From Anaerococcus vaginalis ATCC 51170 (GTDB lineage: Bacteria; Bacillota; Clostridia; Tissierellales; Peptoniphilaceae): a stretch of 64,000 nucleotides of DNA. Made by a program: the position numbers and the translations under genes. The DNA lies in NCBI RefSeq assembly GCF_000163295.1, contig NZ_GG700527.1, positions 265,453-329,452 on the forward strand, given 5' to 3'. Below are positions 8,897 through 17,273 of this stretch, piece by piece (within the stretch, counting starts at the first letter, position 1; each line of letters begins with the position of its first letter). The notes under the pieces are model-generated. The model made no database searches. It saw only the letters and a program-made list of their open reading frames with translations, and was not told the origin of the DNA.

Positions 8897-9514
8897 ATGA
8901 GAACAAGATATATTGAAGATTTAAATAATATTAGGGAAATGGAAAAAAATGTTTCGGAGCTAATCGAGGTGTCATACGATAGATTTATTTTATATGTTGA
9001 AAATAATCAAAAAAATAATCTTGAAGAAATAATTGACCTTGATCATGATATTAGACAATATGGCGCAGATATAGAAAGATTTTGCTATGATCTTTTGGCT
9101 TTGCAACAACCAGTTGCAAGAGATTTGAGATTTTTACAAATGTCTATTAAACTTGCATCAACCTATAAAAGAATTTCAAATCATTTGGCACAAGCTGCTG
9201 CAATTATTTTGGAATTTCCATTAAGAGATGAGGAAAGAGAATTTGTAAAAGAATTTATAAAAAATCAAAAAGATATGAATATTAATAGCATTCAAAGTTT
9301 CGAAGACAATGATAATGAGCTTGCCCTAAGAACAATAGAAGATGACCAAATTAATAATAAATTATTTGAAGATTGCATTCATTACCTTGTAAAACTTACA
9401 AAAACAGACCAAATAACACCTATGGAATTGTCTGAAAAAGTACTTTTCTATAAATATTTTGAAAGAGTAGGAGATAGGCTAGCAAAAATAGCTGATTATT
9501 CAACGAGATTATGA
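8897..9514 (+). CDS. phoU: phosphate signalling protein PhoU
   Basis: The protein has 205 residues and is almost wholly helical, with the two three-helix PhoU repeats. Family markers are DIRQYGADIERFCYDLLALQQPVARDLRFL and a second copy ending YKYFERVGDRLAKIADY. PhoU couples the state of the Pst transporter to the PhoR sensor kinase and damps the response when phosphate is plentiful. It starts one base after the pstB stop and overlaps the response-regulator gene by four bases (ATGA). Confidence 0.94.
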   Translation: MRTRYIEDLNNIREMEKNVSELIEVSYDRFILYVENNQKNNLEEIIDLDHDIRQYGADIERFCYDLLALQQPVARDLRFLQMSIKLASTYKRISNHLAQAAAIILEFPLRDEEREFVKEFIKNQKDMNINSIQSFEDNDNELALRTIEDDQINNKLFEDCIHYLVKLTKTDQITPMELSEKVLFYKYFERVGDRLAKIADYSTRL

Positions 9515-10170
9515 TTTATGTTGTAGAAGATGACAAGGCAATAAGAAATTTAGTTTTATATGCTTTAAAAGAAAAAAATTATCAAGTTAGAGGCTTTGAA
9601 GACGGTCTGAATGTTGTAGAATCTTTGAAAAATGAAAATGTAGATTTGTTAATTTTGGATATAATGTTGCCAGAAAAAGACGGAATAGAAATTTTGAAAG
9701 AAGTTAGAGAATTTTCAGATATTCCTATAATAATGCTTACAGCAAAAAATGATGAATATGATAAAGTTTTGGGCCTTGAAAGCGGAGCGGATGATTATAT
9801 TACCAAACCATTTTCTATTTTAGAATTAATTTCAAGAATTAAGGCTGTTTTAAGAAGAAGCGAAAAGAAAGATGGCGAGCATTTATCTTATAAAAACATA
9901 AGAGTAAATATCAAAAAAAGAACAGCAAAAATTGATGGAGAAAAAATCGACTTAACCTACAAGGAATTTGAAATGCTCTTGTTATTTTTGTCAAATATTG
10001 GTAATGTTATAACAAGAGAAGATTTTCTACTAAAAATTTGGGGCTATGATTATGAGGGCGAAACAAGAACAGTTGACGTTCACATAGCAAGTCTTAGAAA
10101 TAAATTAAAATCTGCAGGCATTCACATAAAAACTGTAAGAAATTTAGGATATAAACTTGGAGAAATATGA
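9511..10170 (+). CDS. phoP: OmpR-family response regulator, PhoP/PhoB-type
   Basis: The protein has 219 residues: a receiver domain (phospho-acceptor Asp in LLILDIMLPEKDG, about residue 50, plus the conserved Thr and Lys in MLTAK and DDYITKPF) and a C-terminal winged-helix DNA-binding domain ending TVRNLGYKLGEI. It sits between phoU and a sensor kinase with four-base overlaps on both sides. Position and domain make-up point to phosphate control, and matching PhoP-box repeats lie upstream of both pstS genes. It lacks any additional domain. Confidence 0.9.
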   Translation: MIYVVEDDKAIRNLVLYALKEKNYQVRGFEDGLNVVESLKNENVDLLILDIMLPEKDGIEILKEVREFSDIPIIMLTAKNDEYDKVLGLESGADDYITKPFSILELISRIKAVLRRSEKKDGEHLSYKNIRVNIKKRTAKIDGEKIDLTYKEFEMLLLFLSNIGNVITREDFLLKIWGYDYEGETRTVDVHIASLRNKLKSAGIHIKTVRNLGYKLGEI

Positions 10171-11786
10171 AAAAAATAATTGAGAAAAATATTAATATTA
10201 TAACAAGTTCACTAATTATTGTTATTTTTATAATTTTATCTTTATTTTCATACCAAAGACAAACAAAAGCTCAAGATGAATTTGTAGAAAATTCCTTGAG
10301 CTTTTTTACTTTTGGAGAAATTGACGAAAATAAAGTTGAAAATTTTAAAAAATCCTACAAATACGATTTGTTGGTAAAAGATGAAAAAGAAAAAGTCATC
10401 TATAATACTGGGATAGATAAAAATATAATAAAAAATTATGAGTTTGAAGATATTGATATAGTAAAAAAATCCAAAAAAAATTACCTAGGCTATGAAAGAA
10501 AAATTTTTGCAAAAAAATCTCATGGCAAAATATTTGCCATAGAATTTTATAATACTTCTTTTCTTTTGTATCTTTTTAAAAGAATTTATATGTTAATATT
10601 TGCAATAATTTTTGCTTTAATAATAAATAAATTTTTCACAAATTCCCTATACGAAAAACTTATAAATCAATTCAAAGAAGAAATAAATGATAAAAAAGAT
10701 TTTGAAGATTTAAAAGACAATCCAAAAAAATATTTGGACAAATTAATAAATGAAAAAGGAAAAATTGAAGATGAAAATTTAAAATTAAAAACAAGAATAG
10801 CCAATATTGAAAAAATAACATCAAATATGGAAGAAGGCTTTATATATTTCGATAAAGATGGAAATATTGTAATAATTAACGATGCTGCAAAAAATTTATT
10901 AAATATCAACAGAGATAATAAACTAGATAATTTAATTGACAATGAAGACTTTAAACTTGCCCTAAGACAAACAAGACTTCTAAAAAAAGGAAAAAATTTA
11001 GATTTGGATCTTGAAGAAATTTCAGTAAAAATATTTTTAGATCCTGTAATAGATGAAGAGATTGTTTCTTATATTGTAATTGTAATTGACAATTCAAAAA
11101 ACAAAAAAGCAGAGGCAATGCGAAGAGAATTTAGTTCAAATGTAAGCCATGAATTAAAATCTCCTCTTACAAGTATAAATGGTTATGCAGAGCTAATAGC
11201 CACAGGCCTTGCAAAAGATGACGATATAAAAAAATTTGGACAAATTATAAATGAAGAAGGAAATAGACTTTTAAATATTATTGACGATATATTAAAACTT
11301 TCAAAACTTGATGAAGAAAATTTACAAGAAGTAAAAACCATAGTAAATATAAAAAATGTCGTCGATCAAAGTATAAATAGATTTAAAAGAATTTCTGAAA
11401 TGAAAAACATCAAAGTCGAAAACAAAGTTTGTGATATAAATATAAAAACTCACGAATCACTTTTTACAGACTTGGTTACAAATATTTATGAAAATGCAAT
11501 AAAGTACAACAAAACAAACGGACAAATTATAATAAAATGTGAAAAAAATAAAAAAAATATAAAATTAATAATTGAAGATAGGGGCATTGGCATAAAAAAA
11601 GAAGATTTGCCAAGAATTTTTGAAAGATTTTATGTAGCCGACAAACAAAGAACAAGAACATTAAAATCAACAGGACTAGGCTTATCAATCGTAAAACATA
11701 TTTGTGATTATTTAAATTACGATATAAAAGTAGAAAGCAAATATGGATATGGAAGTAAATTTATAATTTTAATTCCAGCTTTGTAA
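10167..11786 (+). CDS. phoR: phosphate sensor histidine kinase PhoR-type
   Basis: The protein has 539 residues. In order: a membrane segment (about 9-28), an extracellular region of about 100 residues, a second membrane segment (about 133-155), a charged coiled linker, a PAS domain (about 210-310), a HisKA domain with phospho-acceptor His in FSSNVSHELKSPLTSI (about residue 328), and a HATPase_c domain with ENAIKYN, DRGIGI and STGLGLSIVKH. This is the PhoR/WalK layout. It overlaps the regulator by four bases and ends the operon. The extracellular part is too short and divergent to name a ligand; PhoR kinases usually read the Pst/PhoU state. Confidence 0.9.
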   Translation: MKKIIEKNINIITSSLIIVIFIILSLFSYQRQTKAQDEFVENSLSFFTFGEIDENKVENFKKSYKYDLLVKDEKEKVIYNTGIDKNIIKNYEFEDIDIVKKSKKNYLGYERKIFAKKSHGKIFAIEFYNTSFLLYLFKRIYMLIFAIIFALIINKFFTNSLYEKLINQFKEEINDKKDFEDLKDNPKKYLDKLINEKGKIEDENLKLKTRIANIEKITSNMEEGFIYFDKDGNIVIINDAAKNLLNINRDNKLDNLIDNEDFKLALRQTRLLKKGKNLDLDLEEISVKIFLDPVIDEEIVSYIVIVIDNSKNKKAEAMRREFSSNVSHELKSPLTSINGYAELIATGLAKDDDIKKFGQIINEEGNRLLNIIDDILKLSKLDEENLQEVKTIVNIKNVVDQSINRFKRISEMKNIKVENKVCDINIKTHESLFTDLVTNIYENAIKYNKTNGQIIIKCEKNKKNIKLIIEDRGIGIKKEDLPRIFERFYVADKQRTRTLKSTGLGLSIVKHICDYLNYDIKVESKYGYGSKFIILIPAL

Positions 11787-11806
11787 TTTTATTTTTTAAT
11801 TTTATT

Positions 11807-11830
11807 TGATATAATTACTGTGAGTAATTA
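11807..11830 (+). promoter_or_regulatory. extended -10 promoter with overlapping palindromic operator
   Basis: TGATATAAT (11807-11815) is an extended -10 element. It overlaps TAATTACTGTGAGTAATTA (11812-11830), a perfect inverted repeat with 8-base arms and a GTG centre. The repeat covers the expected transcription start of the ferredoxin-like/hydrogenase genes, so a repressor site is the natural reading. I do not recognise the motif as Rex, Fur or CRP/FNR. Confidence 0.55.
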
Positions 11831-11851
11831 TTAAAATTTTAAGGAGTAGAT

Positions 11852-12142
11852 ATGAAAATACAAGTTTGTGCAGGCGCAAGATGTACTATGCTAGGATCTG
11901 ACATAATTTATAATAGATTGTCAGATTTTGTAGAAGAATTTAATGATAGAATATATAAGGGAGATTTAGATGTTCAAGAAATCGAACTTGAAATAGAAAT
12001 GGTAACTTGCAATGATGTTTGCAAAAAAAATAAAAAAAATTCCCCAGTTGTTATAGTTGATGGAAAAATTTTTACAAATGCAAAAACACAAGTTATCATG
12101 GAGTACATATTAGATAAGGCTTTTGAAGAAAATTTTAAATAA
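11852..12142 (+). CDS. thioredoxin-like 2Fe-2S ferredoxin (NuoE/HndA-like domain)
   Basis: The protein has 96 residues. Four cysteines fit the thioredoxin-fold 2Fe-2S pattern of NuoE and hydrogenase subunit A: C-x4-C in VCAGARC near the N-terminus and C-x3-C in CNDVC (about residues 53-57), followed by PVVIVDGKIF. It corresponds to only the cluster-binding half of NuoE and lacks the N-terminal helical domain. It lies 23 bases upstream of an [FeFe]-hydrogenase in an evident operon, so it is likely an electron-transfer partner. AAGGAG precedes the ATG. Confidence 0.75.
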   Translation: MKIQVCAGARCTMLGSDIIYNRLSDFVEEFNDRIYKGDLDVQEIELEIEMVTCNDVCKKNKKNSPVVIVDGKIFTNAKTQVIMEYILDKAFEENFK

Positions 12143-12165
12143 AATATTTAAGGAAAGAATAAATA

Positions 12166-13674
12166 ATGAAAGAAACATACATAAACATATTAAATATTAG
12201 AAGAATGGCCTTTGAACACATTGCAAAAATTGCTTTTGAAAATAGGCCAATATATGACATAGCTACAGAAGTATTTGATATACTTCCAGGAGAAGAAGCA
12301 TCTTATAGGGAAAATATTTTTAGAGAAAGAGCAGTAATGGGCGAAAGACTAAGAATGGGAGTTGGTCTTCACGCAAGAACTGCCGATAAGACTGGAGCTA
12401 TTACTGATGGTTTGGATGATGAAGATTTTGATATAAAAAAATATGAGCCACCACTTGTTTCAGTAATAAAAATAGCTTGCGAAGCATGTCCAGAAAATAG
12501 GGTTGAAGTTACAAATACTTGTAGAGCATGTATTGCCCACCCATGCGTAAATGTTTGTCCTAAAAATGCTATAACCTACACATCAAAAGGTTCAATAATT
12601 GACCAAGATAAATGTATAAAATGTGGTAAATGCGTAGAAGCTTGTCCATACAATGCTATTGCCCATACAAAAAGACCATGTGCAGAATCTTGTGGAGTAA
12701 AAGCAATAAAAAGTGATAAATTAGGAAGAGCAGAAATTGACGATGACAAATGTGTAGCTTGTGGAAGATGTATAACAGCTTGTCCATTTGGAGCAATTTC
12801 AGATAAAACAGAAATTTACCAATTGGCAAAAGCATTAAATACAGATAAACACGTTTACGCAATTGTTGCACCATCATTTGTAAGACAATTTGGTCAAATG
12901 GCATCTCCTGTTCAAATTAAAGAAGCAATTAGAAAATTAGGTTTTAGAGATGTAATCGAAGTAGGACTTGGAGCAGACCTTACAACATTAAATGAAGCTC
13001 ACGAATACGTAGAAAGCGTGCCAGAAAAAATTCCGTTTATGGGAACATCATGCTGTTATTCTTGGAAATTAATGGTAAAGAAAAAATTCCCAGAAATAAA
13101 TGACAAAATTTCAGAATCATCAACACCAATGATTTATTCAGGAAAACACATCAAAAAAATGGACGAAAAAGCACAAGTAGCATTCATCGGTCCATGTATT
13201 TCCAAAAAACTTGAAGCAAGAAGACCAGAAGTTGCAGAAACAATTGATTATGTAATAACTTATGAAGAGCTAATGGGAATGTTCTTGGCAAAAGATATAG
13301 ATCCTGCAGAAATAAAAATCGAAGAAGATTGGCAAGATGCATCAGAAACTGGAAGAAATTATGCAGTAAGCGGAGGAGTAGCCGAAGCTGTAAAAAGAAG
13401 AATTGCAGAAATAAATCCTGATTTGGAAGTTAATGTTGAAAAAGCAGAAGGACTTGCTGATTGCGTAAAACTTGCCCAAATGGCAAAACTAGGAAGAAAA
13501 GACGGACTATTATTAGAAGGAATGGCATGCGTTGGAGGATGTGTTGGAGGACCTGGAACCTTAATTTCAGAATTAAAAACAGGCAAAGCAGTAAAACAAT
13601 TTGCAAAAGAATCAATCTACAAATCCCCATACGATAATAAAAATATCCCAGAAGAAGATAAACCAAAAGACTGA
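12166..13674 (+). CDS. monomeric [FeFe]-hydrogenase with ferredoxin-like domains
   Basis: The protein has 502 residues. The N-terminal third carries many cysteines arranged as ferredoxin-type 4Fe-4S motifs, including CIKCGKCVEACP and CVACGRCITACP. The catalytic part has the three H-cluster signatures in variant form: TSCCYSW (about residue 295; usual TSCCPxW), FIGPCISKKLEA (about 343; usual MPCxxKxxE) and GMACVGGCVGGPG (about 452). GPC in place of MPC suggests the group B-like monomeric class. The protein either makes H2 from reduced ferredoxin or takes it up. The maturation genes hydEFG are not in this window. It ends in a terminator shared with a convergent flavodiiron gene. Confidence 0.9.
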   Translation: MKETYINILNIRRMAFEHIAKIAFENRPIYDIATEVFDILPGEEASYRENIFRERAVMGERLRMGVGLHARTADKTGAITDGLDDEDFDIKKYEPPLVSVIKIACEACPENRVEVTNTCRACIAHPCVNVCPKNAITYTSKGSIIDQDKCIKCGKCVEACPYNAIAHTKRPCAESCGVKAIKSDKLGRAEIDDDKCVACGRCITACPFGAISDKTEIYQLAKALNTDKHVYAIVAPSFVRQFGQMASPVQIKEAIRKLGFRDVIEVGLGADLTTLNEAHEYVESVPEKIPFMGTSCCYSWKLMVKKKFPEINDKISESSTPMIYSGKHIKKMDEKAQVAFIGPCISKKLEARRPEVAETIDYVITYEELMGMFLAKDIDPAEIKIEEDWQDASETGRNYAVSGGVAEAVKRRIAEINPDLEVNVEKAEGLADCVKLAQMAKLGRKDGLLLEGMACVGGCVGGPGTLISELKTGKAVKQFAKESIYKSPYDNKNIPEEDKPKD

Positions 13675-13680
13675 AAAATT

Positions 13681-13704
13681 AGAGCACAGGAATGTGCTCT
13701 TTTT
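13681..13704 (+). terminator. terminator of the hydrogenase operon
   Basis: Perfect 8-bp stem AGAGCACA/TGTGCTCT with a GGAA tetraloop, followed by TTTT. Confidence 0.88.
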
Positions 13705-13710
13705 GAGTAC

Positions 13711-13735
13711 AAAAAAAGATGCGAAAATTCGCATC
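13711..13735 (-). terminator. terminator of the flavodiiron gene (minus strand)
   Basis: GATGCGAA (13718-13725) pairs with TTCGCATC (13728-13735); read on the minus strand it is followed by a run of seven T (13711-13717). Confidence 0.85.
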
Positions 13736-13748
13736 TTCATAATGTTAT

Positions 13749-14963
13749 TTATTTTTCTAAATCTTCCTTAATAGCCTTAGCTAAATTTTCAAGAGTTTTT
13801 TCTTGGTCATCTTTCATTGAAGAATTAATTATGAAATCTTCTCCAACGTATTCGTGTTTTCCTTTTTCAAGAATTTCTTTTGCTTGTTCAAGAGATTTTC
13901 CACCCCATGAATAATTGTGAATGAATGAGATGTGTCTGTTTTGGTAGCCTGTTCCAACCAATTCTCTTAAAAGAGCATCCATTTTGTGATAAAGACCTGC
14001 GTTATAATTCATAGCTACAAAAACTTGGTTTGAATATTTGTGGCTATCAGCAATTATATATGAAAAATCATTGTCAGAAACATCATATAATTTTATTTCT
14101 TCAACTCCAAGTTCATCAAGTTTTGAAGCTAAAACATCAGCGCAAAGCTCTGTATTTCCGTACATTGAAGAAAATACTATATTTACACCCTTAACTTCTG
14201 GTTTAAAATTTGCCCACTTATCATATTTATCAAGAATAAATTCTATTGATTCTTTGTCATCATAAACAGGTCCATGAAGAGGCAAGATTGCATTGATTTC
14301 AAAATCTGAAACTTTTTTAAGAAGATTTGTAACCATTTTTCCTTGTTTTCCAACTATATTTATATAGTATCTTCTATTTTCATCTACCCAAGAATCTTTT
14401 TTAATGTAATGTTTTGCGGAAATATGTCCTTCAAGAACATTAAAAGAACCAAAAGCATCAGCTGAGAAGAATAAACCTTCTGTTGTTTCGTAAGTCATAA
14501 AAACTTCTGGCCAGTGAACCATTGGAGCAAAAACAAATTTCAAATTTCTTTTTCCAATATTTAATTCATCACCATCTTCAATTTCTACAAATCTATCTTC
14601 ATCAAACTTATCATTTGGATAAAATTGATGGAAAAATTTTATTGTTTTTTGATTTCCTACAAATTTACAATTTGGATATTTGTCCAAAATAAAATCAATT
14701 GATCCACAATGGTCAGGTTCCATATGTTGAACGATAATATAATCTAAATCTTCTCCGTCAAGAGCTTTTTCAACATTATCAAGATAAGTTCTTATTACAG
14801 AAGAATCAGAGCCGTCCATCAAAACATTTTTTTCATCTTTTATAATATATGAATTGTAAGTTACGCCATTTGGAAGGGTAAACATATTTTCAAATCTTTT
14901 TAAGTCCCTATCATTGGCGCCCACCCAATATATATTGTCATAAACTTTTTTTATAAATTGCAT
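13749..14963 (-). CDS. flavodiiron protein (FprA-type, O2/NO reductase) 1
   Basis: The protein has 404 residues. The N-terminal metallo-beta-lactamase-like domain carries the di-iron ligands in QHMEPDHCGS (H-x-E-x-D-H), VHWPEVF, SADAFGSF and LPLHGP. The C-terminal flavodoxin domain begins VNIVFSSMYGNTELCAD and binds FMN. Proteins of this class reduce O2 to water, or NO to N2O, and protect anaerobes. There is no rubredoxin domain, so an external donor is needed. GGAGG precedes the ATG on the minus strand, and a -10-like TATAAT lies at 14997-15002 on that strand. A paralogue is encoded at 17274. Confidence 0.93.
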   Translation of the reverse strand: MQFIKKVYDNIYWVGANDRDLKRFENMFTLPNGVTYNSYIIKDEKNVLMDGSDSSVIRTYLDNVEKALDGEDLDYIIVQHMEPDHCGSIDFILDKYPNCKFVGNQKTIKFFHQFYPNDKFDEDRFVEIEDGDELNIGKRNLKFVFAPMVHWPEVFMTYETTEGLFFSADAFGSFNVLEGHISAKHYIKKDSWVDENRRYYINIVGKQGKMVTNLLKKVSDFEINAILPLHGPVYDDKESIEFILDKYDKWANFKPEVKGVNIVFSSMYGNTELCADVLASKLDELGVEEIKLYDVSDNDFSYIIADSHKYSNQVFVAMNYNAGLYHKMDALLRELVGTGYQNRHISFIHNYSWGGKSLEQAKEILEKGKHEYVGEDFIINSSMKDDQEKTLENLAKAIKEDLEK

Positions 14964-15329
14964 ATAACCTCCAAAGTTTTATTTTTCTTAAAACCTATTA
15001 TACCTTAATAAGTATAAAATTAAATAAAAAATAAAGCTATCATTATTTAAATTTTAATATTTTCACTAGAAAACTTTTTCATAAGCAAAGTTTTTAAATA
15101 TATATTTTTATTACAAAAAAATATTTGGAAAAATTCTAAAAAATTTGATTAAATAAAGAATTTTAGGATATATAATAAGTGTAGATGTTTTACATATTCA
15201 TATATTGCAATTTAATTTTATCATTATTTTTAATCTTTATAAAAATAAATTGTGTTGACAAAAAAACATTTTCAGTATAGAATTATATTGTAAAACAAAA
15301 ATGGATATTATATTTTTTAGGAGGAATAT
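14964..15329. other. 366-base divergent intergenic region
   Basis: This is the longest gene-free stretch in the window. It separates the two oppositely oriented redox units and is very AT-rich. It holds the minus-strand flavodiiron promoter near 14997 and the strong plus-strand promoter at 15255. I see no RNA gene, no riboswitch fold and no convincing reading frame in it. Confidence 0.6.
15255..15283 (+). promoter_or_regulatory. strong promoter of the dehydrogenase fusion operon
   Basis: TTGACA (15255-15260), 17-base spacer, TAGAAT (15278-15283). Transcription would start about 40 bases before the ATG at 15330. A GGAGG ribosome-binding site follows. Confidence 0.75.
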
Positions 15330-17261
15330 ATGCTTTTTAAAACAACAGATGAGCATGAAGCTTTACGTAAAAAAGTCAGAGAATTTGCTGAAGAAAAAGT
15401 AAAACCAATTGCTTTTGAGCTTGATCAAAACAACGAATTTCCTGACGAAATTGTAAAGGAAATGGGAGAATTAGGATTTTTAGGAATTCCTTATCCTAAG
15501 AAATACGGTGGTCAAGGTTTAGACGTAATGAGCTATGCGATCACAGTTGAAGAATTATCAAGAGTTGATGGTGGTGTTGGAGTTATTTGTTCTGCACATA
15601 CATCTTTGGGTTCATGGCCTATTTATGCTTTTGGTACAGAAGAACAAAAGAAAAAATATTTAACACCATTAGCTAAAGGTGAAAAAATTGGTGCATTTGG
15701 TCTTACAGAAGAAAATGCTGGATCTGATGCAGGTGGAACAGAAACAACAGCTGAATTAGATTTGGATGGAAAAAGATATATTTTAAATGGTAAAAAAATC
15801 TTTATTACTAACGCACCAAAAGCAGATACATACGTAGTATTTGCGGTAACAACTCCAGGAATTGGAACTCATGGTATTTCAGCATTCATAGTTGAAAAAG
15901 GAATGGAAGGATTCACATGTTCTGATCACTATGACAAATTAGGTATTAGATCTTCATGTACTGCTGAATTACATTTTGATAATGTAAAAGTTCCTAAAGA
16001 AAATCTTTTAGGAAAAGAAGGTCAAGGATTTAAGATTGCTATGGCAACTCTTGACGGTGGTAGAATTGGTATTGCATCTCAAGCTTTAGGTATTGGACAA
16101 GGTGCTTATGAATCAGCTCTTGCTTATGCTAAAGAAAGAGAACAATTTGGTATGCCAATTGCTCATCTTCAAGCAAATACATTTAAACTTGCTGATATGG
16201 CAACAAATTTAAAAGCTGCAAGACTTATGATTTATTCTGCAGCAGAATTAAAAGAAAATCACGAAAGATATTCAGCAGATGCAGCTATGGCAAAACAATT
16301 TGCATCTGATCTTGCATCAAAAATAACTAATGAAGCTTTACAATTGTACGGTGGATCTGGATTTATTAAAGGTATCGATGTTGAAAGATTCTACAGAGAT
16401 TCTAAGATTACACAAATCTATGAAGGTACAAATGAAATTATGAGAGTTGTTGTTGGAGCAAATACAGTAGGTAGAGCTCCAAAGGTTAAAGCTGTTGGAT
16501 CAAATAAAAAATCTGGCCCTATTGCAGGAGTTAGAAAGGGAGAAATCTATGAAGGAGATCCTAAAGAAGCAGTTAAAAATCTTGTAGCAGCACTTAAAAA
16601 AGACGGATATGACTTTACTGTAGGAATTGATCCTTACACACCAATAGCAGATTCTCAAAGAATTGTTGTAGCAGGTCGTGGTATTGGCGAAAAGAAAAAT
16701 ATGAAATTGATTGAAGATTTAGCTTATCAAGCTGGAGCATCTATTTCATCATCAAGACCAGTTGCAGAAACACTTAAATATGTAGACATCAATAGATATG
16801 TTGGTATGAGTGGTCAAACATTCAAAGGAAACTTATATATAGGTGTAGGTGTATCTGGAGCAGGACAACACTTAAAGGGAATCAAAAATGCATCAACAAT
16901 AGTTGCAATTAACAATTCTAAAAATGCACCAATTTTCAACAACTGTGATTATGGTATAGTTGGAGATGCTATGGTAATTCTTCCACTTCTAATCAAAGAA
17001 TTAGACAATGGAGAAGCTAAGAAACCAGCACCACCAATGAAGAAAATAAAGAGATCTAAACCAAGAAAAATGGCTCCTACAAATCCAATTTATGTAGATT
17101 TAGGTTCTGGATATGAATATAATCCTGAACTTGGAGATCCAGAAAATGGAATTGAACCAGGAACACCATTCGATAAATTACCAGATTCTTGGGTATCACC
17201 AGTATCAGGCGAAGCAAAAGATCAATTCATTAAAATGGATGTACCAGAAGACAGAAAGTAG
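15330..17261 (+). CDS. acyl-CoA dehydrogenase / EtfA FAD domain / degenerate rubredoxin fusion
   Basis: The protein has 643 residues in three parts. Residues 1 to about 385 are a full acyl-CoA dehydrogenase with catalytic Glu365 in [10 protein letters not shown]. About 435-570 is the FAD-binding C-terminal domain of electron-transfer flavoprotein alpha, with [30 protein letters not shown] and [13 protein letters not shown]. After a Pro/Lys linker, 587-640 aligns along its length with rubredoxin ([21 protein letters not shown]...LPDSWV), but the four iron ligands are Asp590, Ser593, Ser623 and Ser626. The EtfA N-terminal domain is absent and no etfB is nearby. GGAGG precedes the ATG. The next gene, 12 bases on, is a flavodiiron protein, so electrons from an acyl-CoA may feed O2 reduction; that link is inference. 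Confidence 0.92.
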   Translation: MLFKTTDEHEALRKKVREFAEEKVKPIAFELDQNNEFPDEIVKEMGELGFLGIPYPKKYGGQGLDVMSYAITVEELSRVDGGVGVICSAHTSLGSWPIYAFGTEEQKKKYLTPLAKGEKIGAFGLTEENAGSDAGGTETTAELDLDGKRYILNGKKIFITNAPKADTYVVFAVTTPGIGTHGISAFIVEKGMEGFTCSDHYDKLGIRSSCTAELHFDNVKVPKENLLGKEGQGFKIAMATLDGGRIGIASQALGIGQGAYESALAYAKEREQFGMPIAHLQANTFKLADMATNLKAARLMIYSAAELKENHERYSADAAMAKQFASDLASKITNEALQLYGGSGFIKGIDVERFYRDSKITQIYEGTNEIMRVVVGANTVGRAPKVKAVGSNKKSGPIAGVRKGEIYEGDPKEAVKNLVAALKKDGYDFTVGIDPYTPIADSQRIVVAGRGIGEKKNMKLIEDLAYQAGASISSSRPVAETLKYVDINRYVGMSGQTFKGNLYIGVGVSGAGQHLKGIKNASTIVAINNSKNAPIFNNCDYGIVGDAMVILPLLIKELDNGEAKKPAPPMKKIKRSKPRKMAPTNPIYVDLGSGYEYNPELGDPENGIEPGTPFDKLPDSWVSPVSGEAKDQFIKMDVPEDRK

Positions 17262-17273
17262 TAGGAGGAATAT

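Noticed and set aside
13359-13586. Minus-strand open frames opposite the hydrogenase
   Set aside because: They are shadows of a strongly conserved plus-strand protein and lack start signals.
15185-15280. Small hydrophobic open frame of 31 codons
   Set aside because: No ribosome-binding site, and it runs through the strong promoter at 15255-15283.
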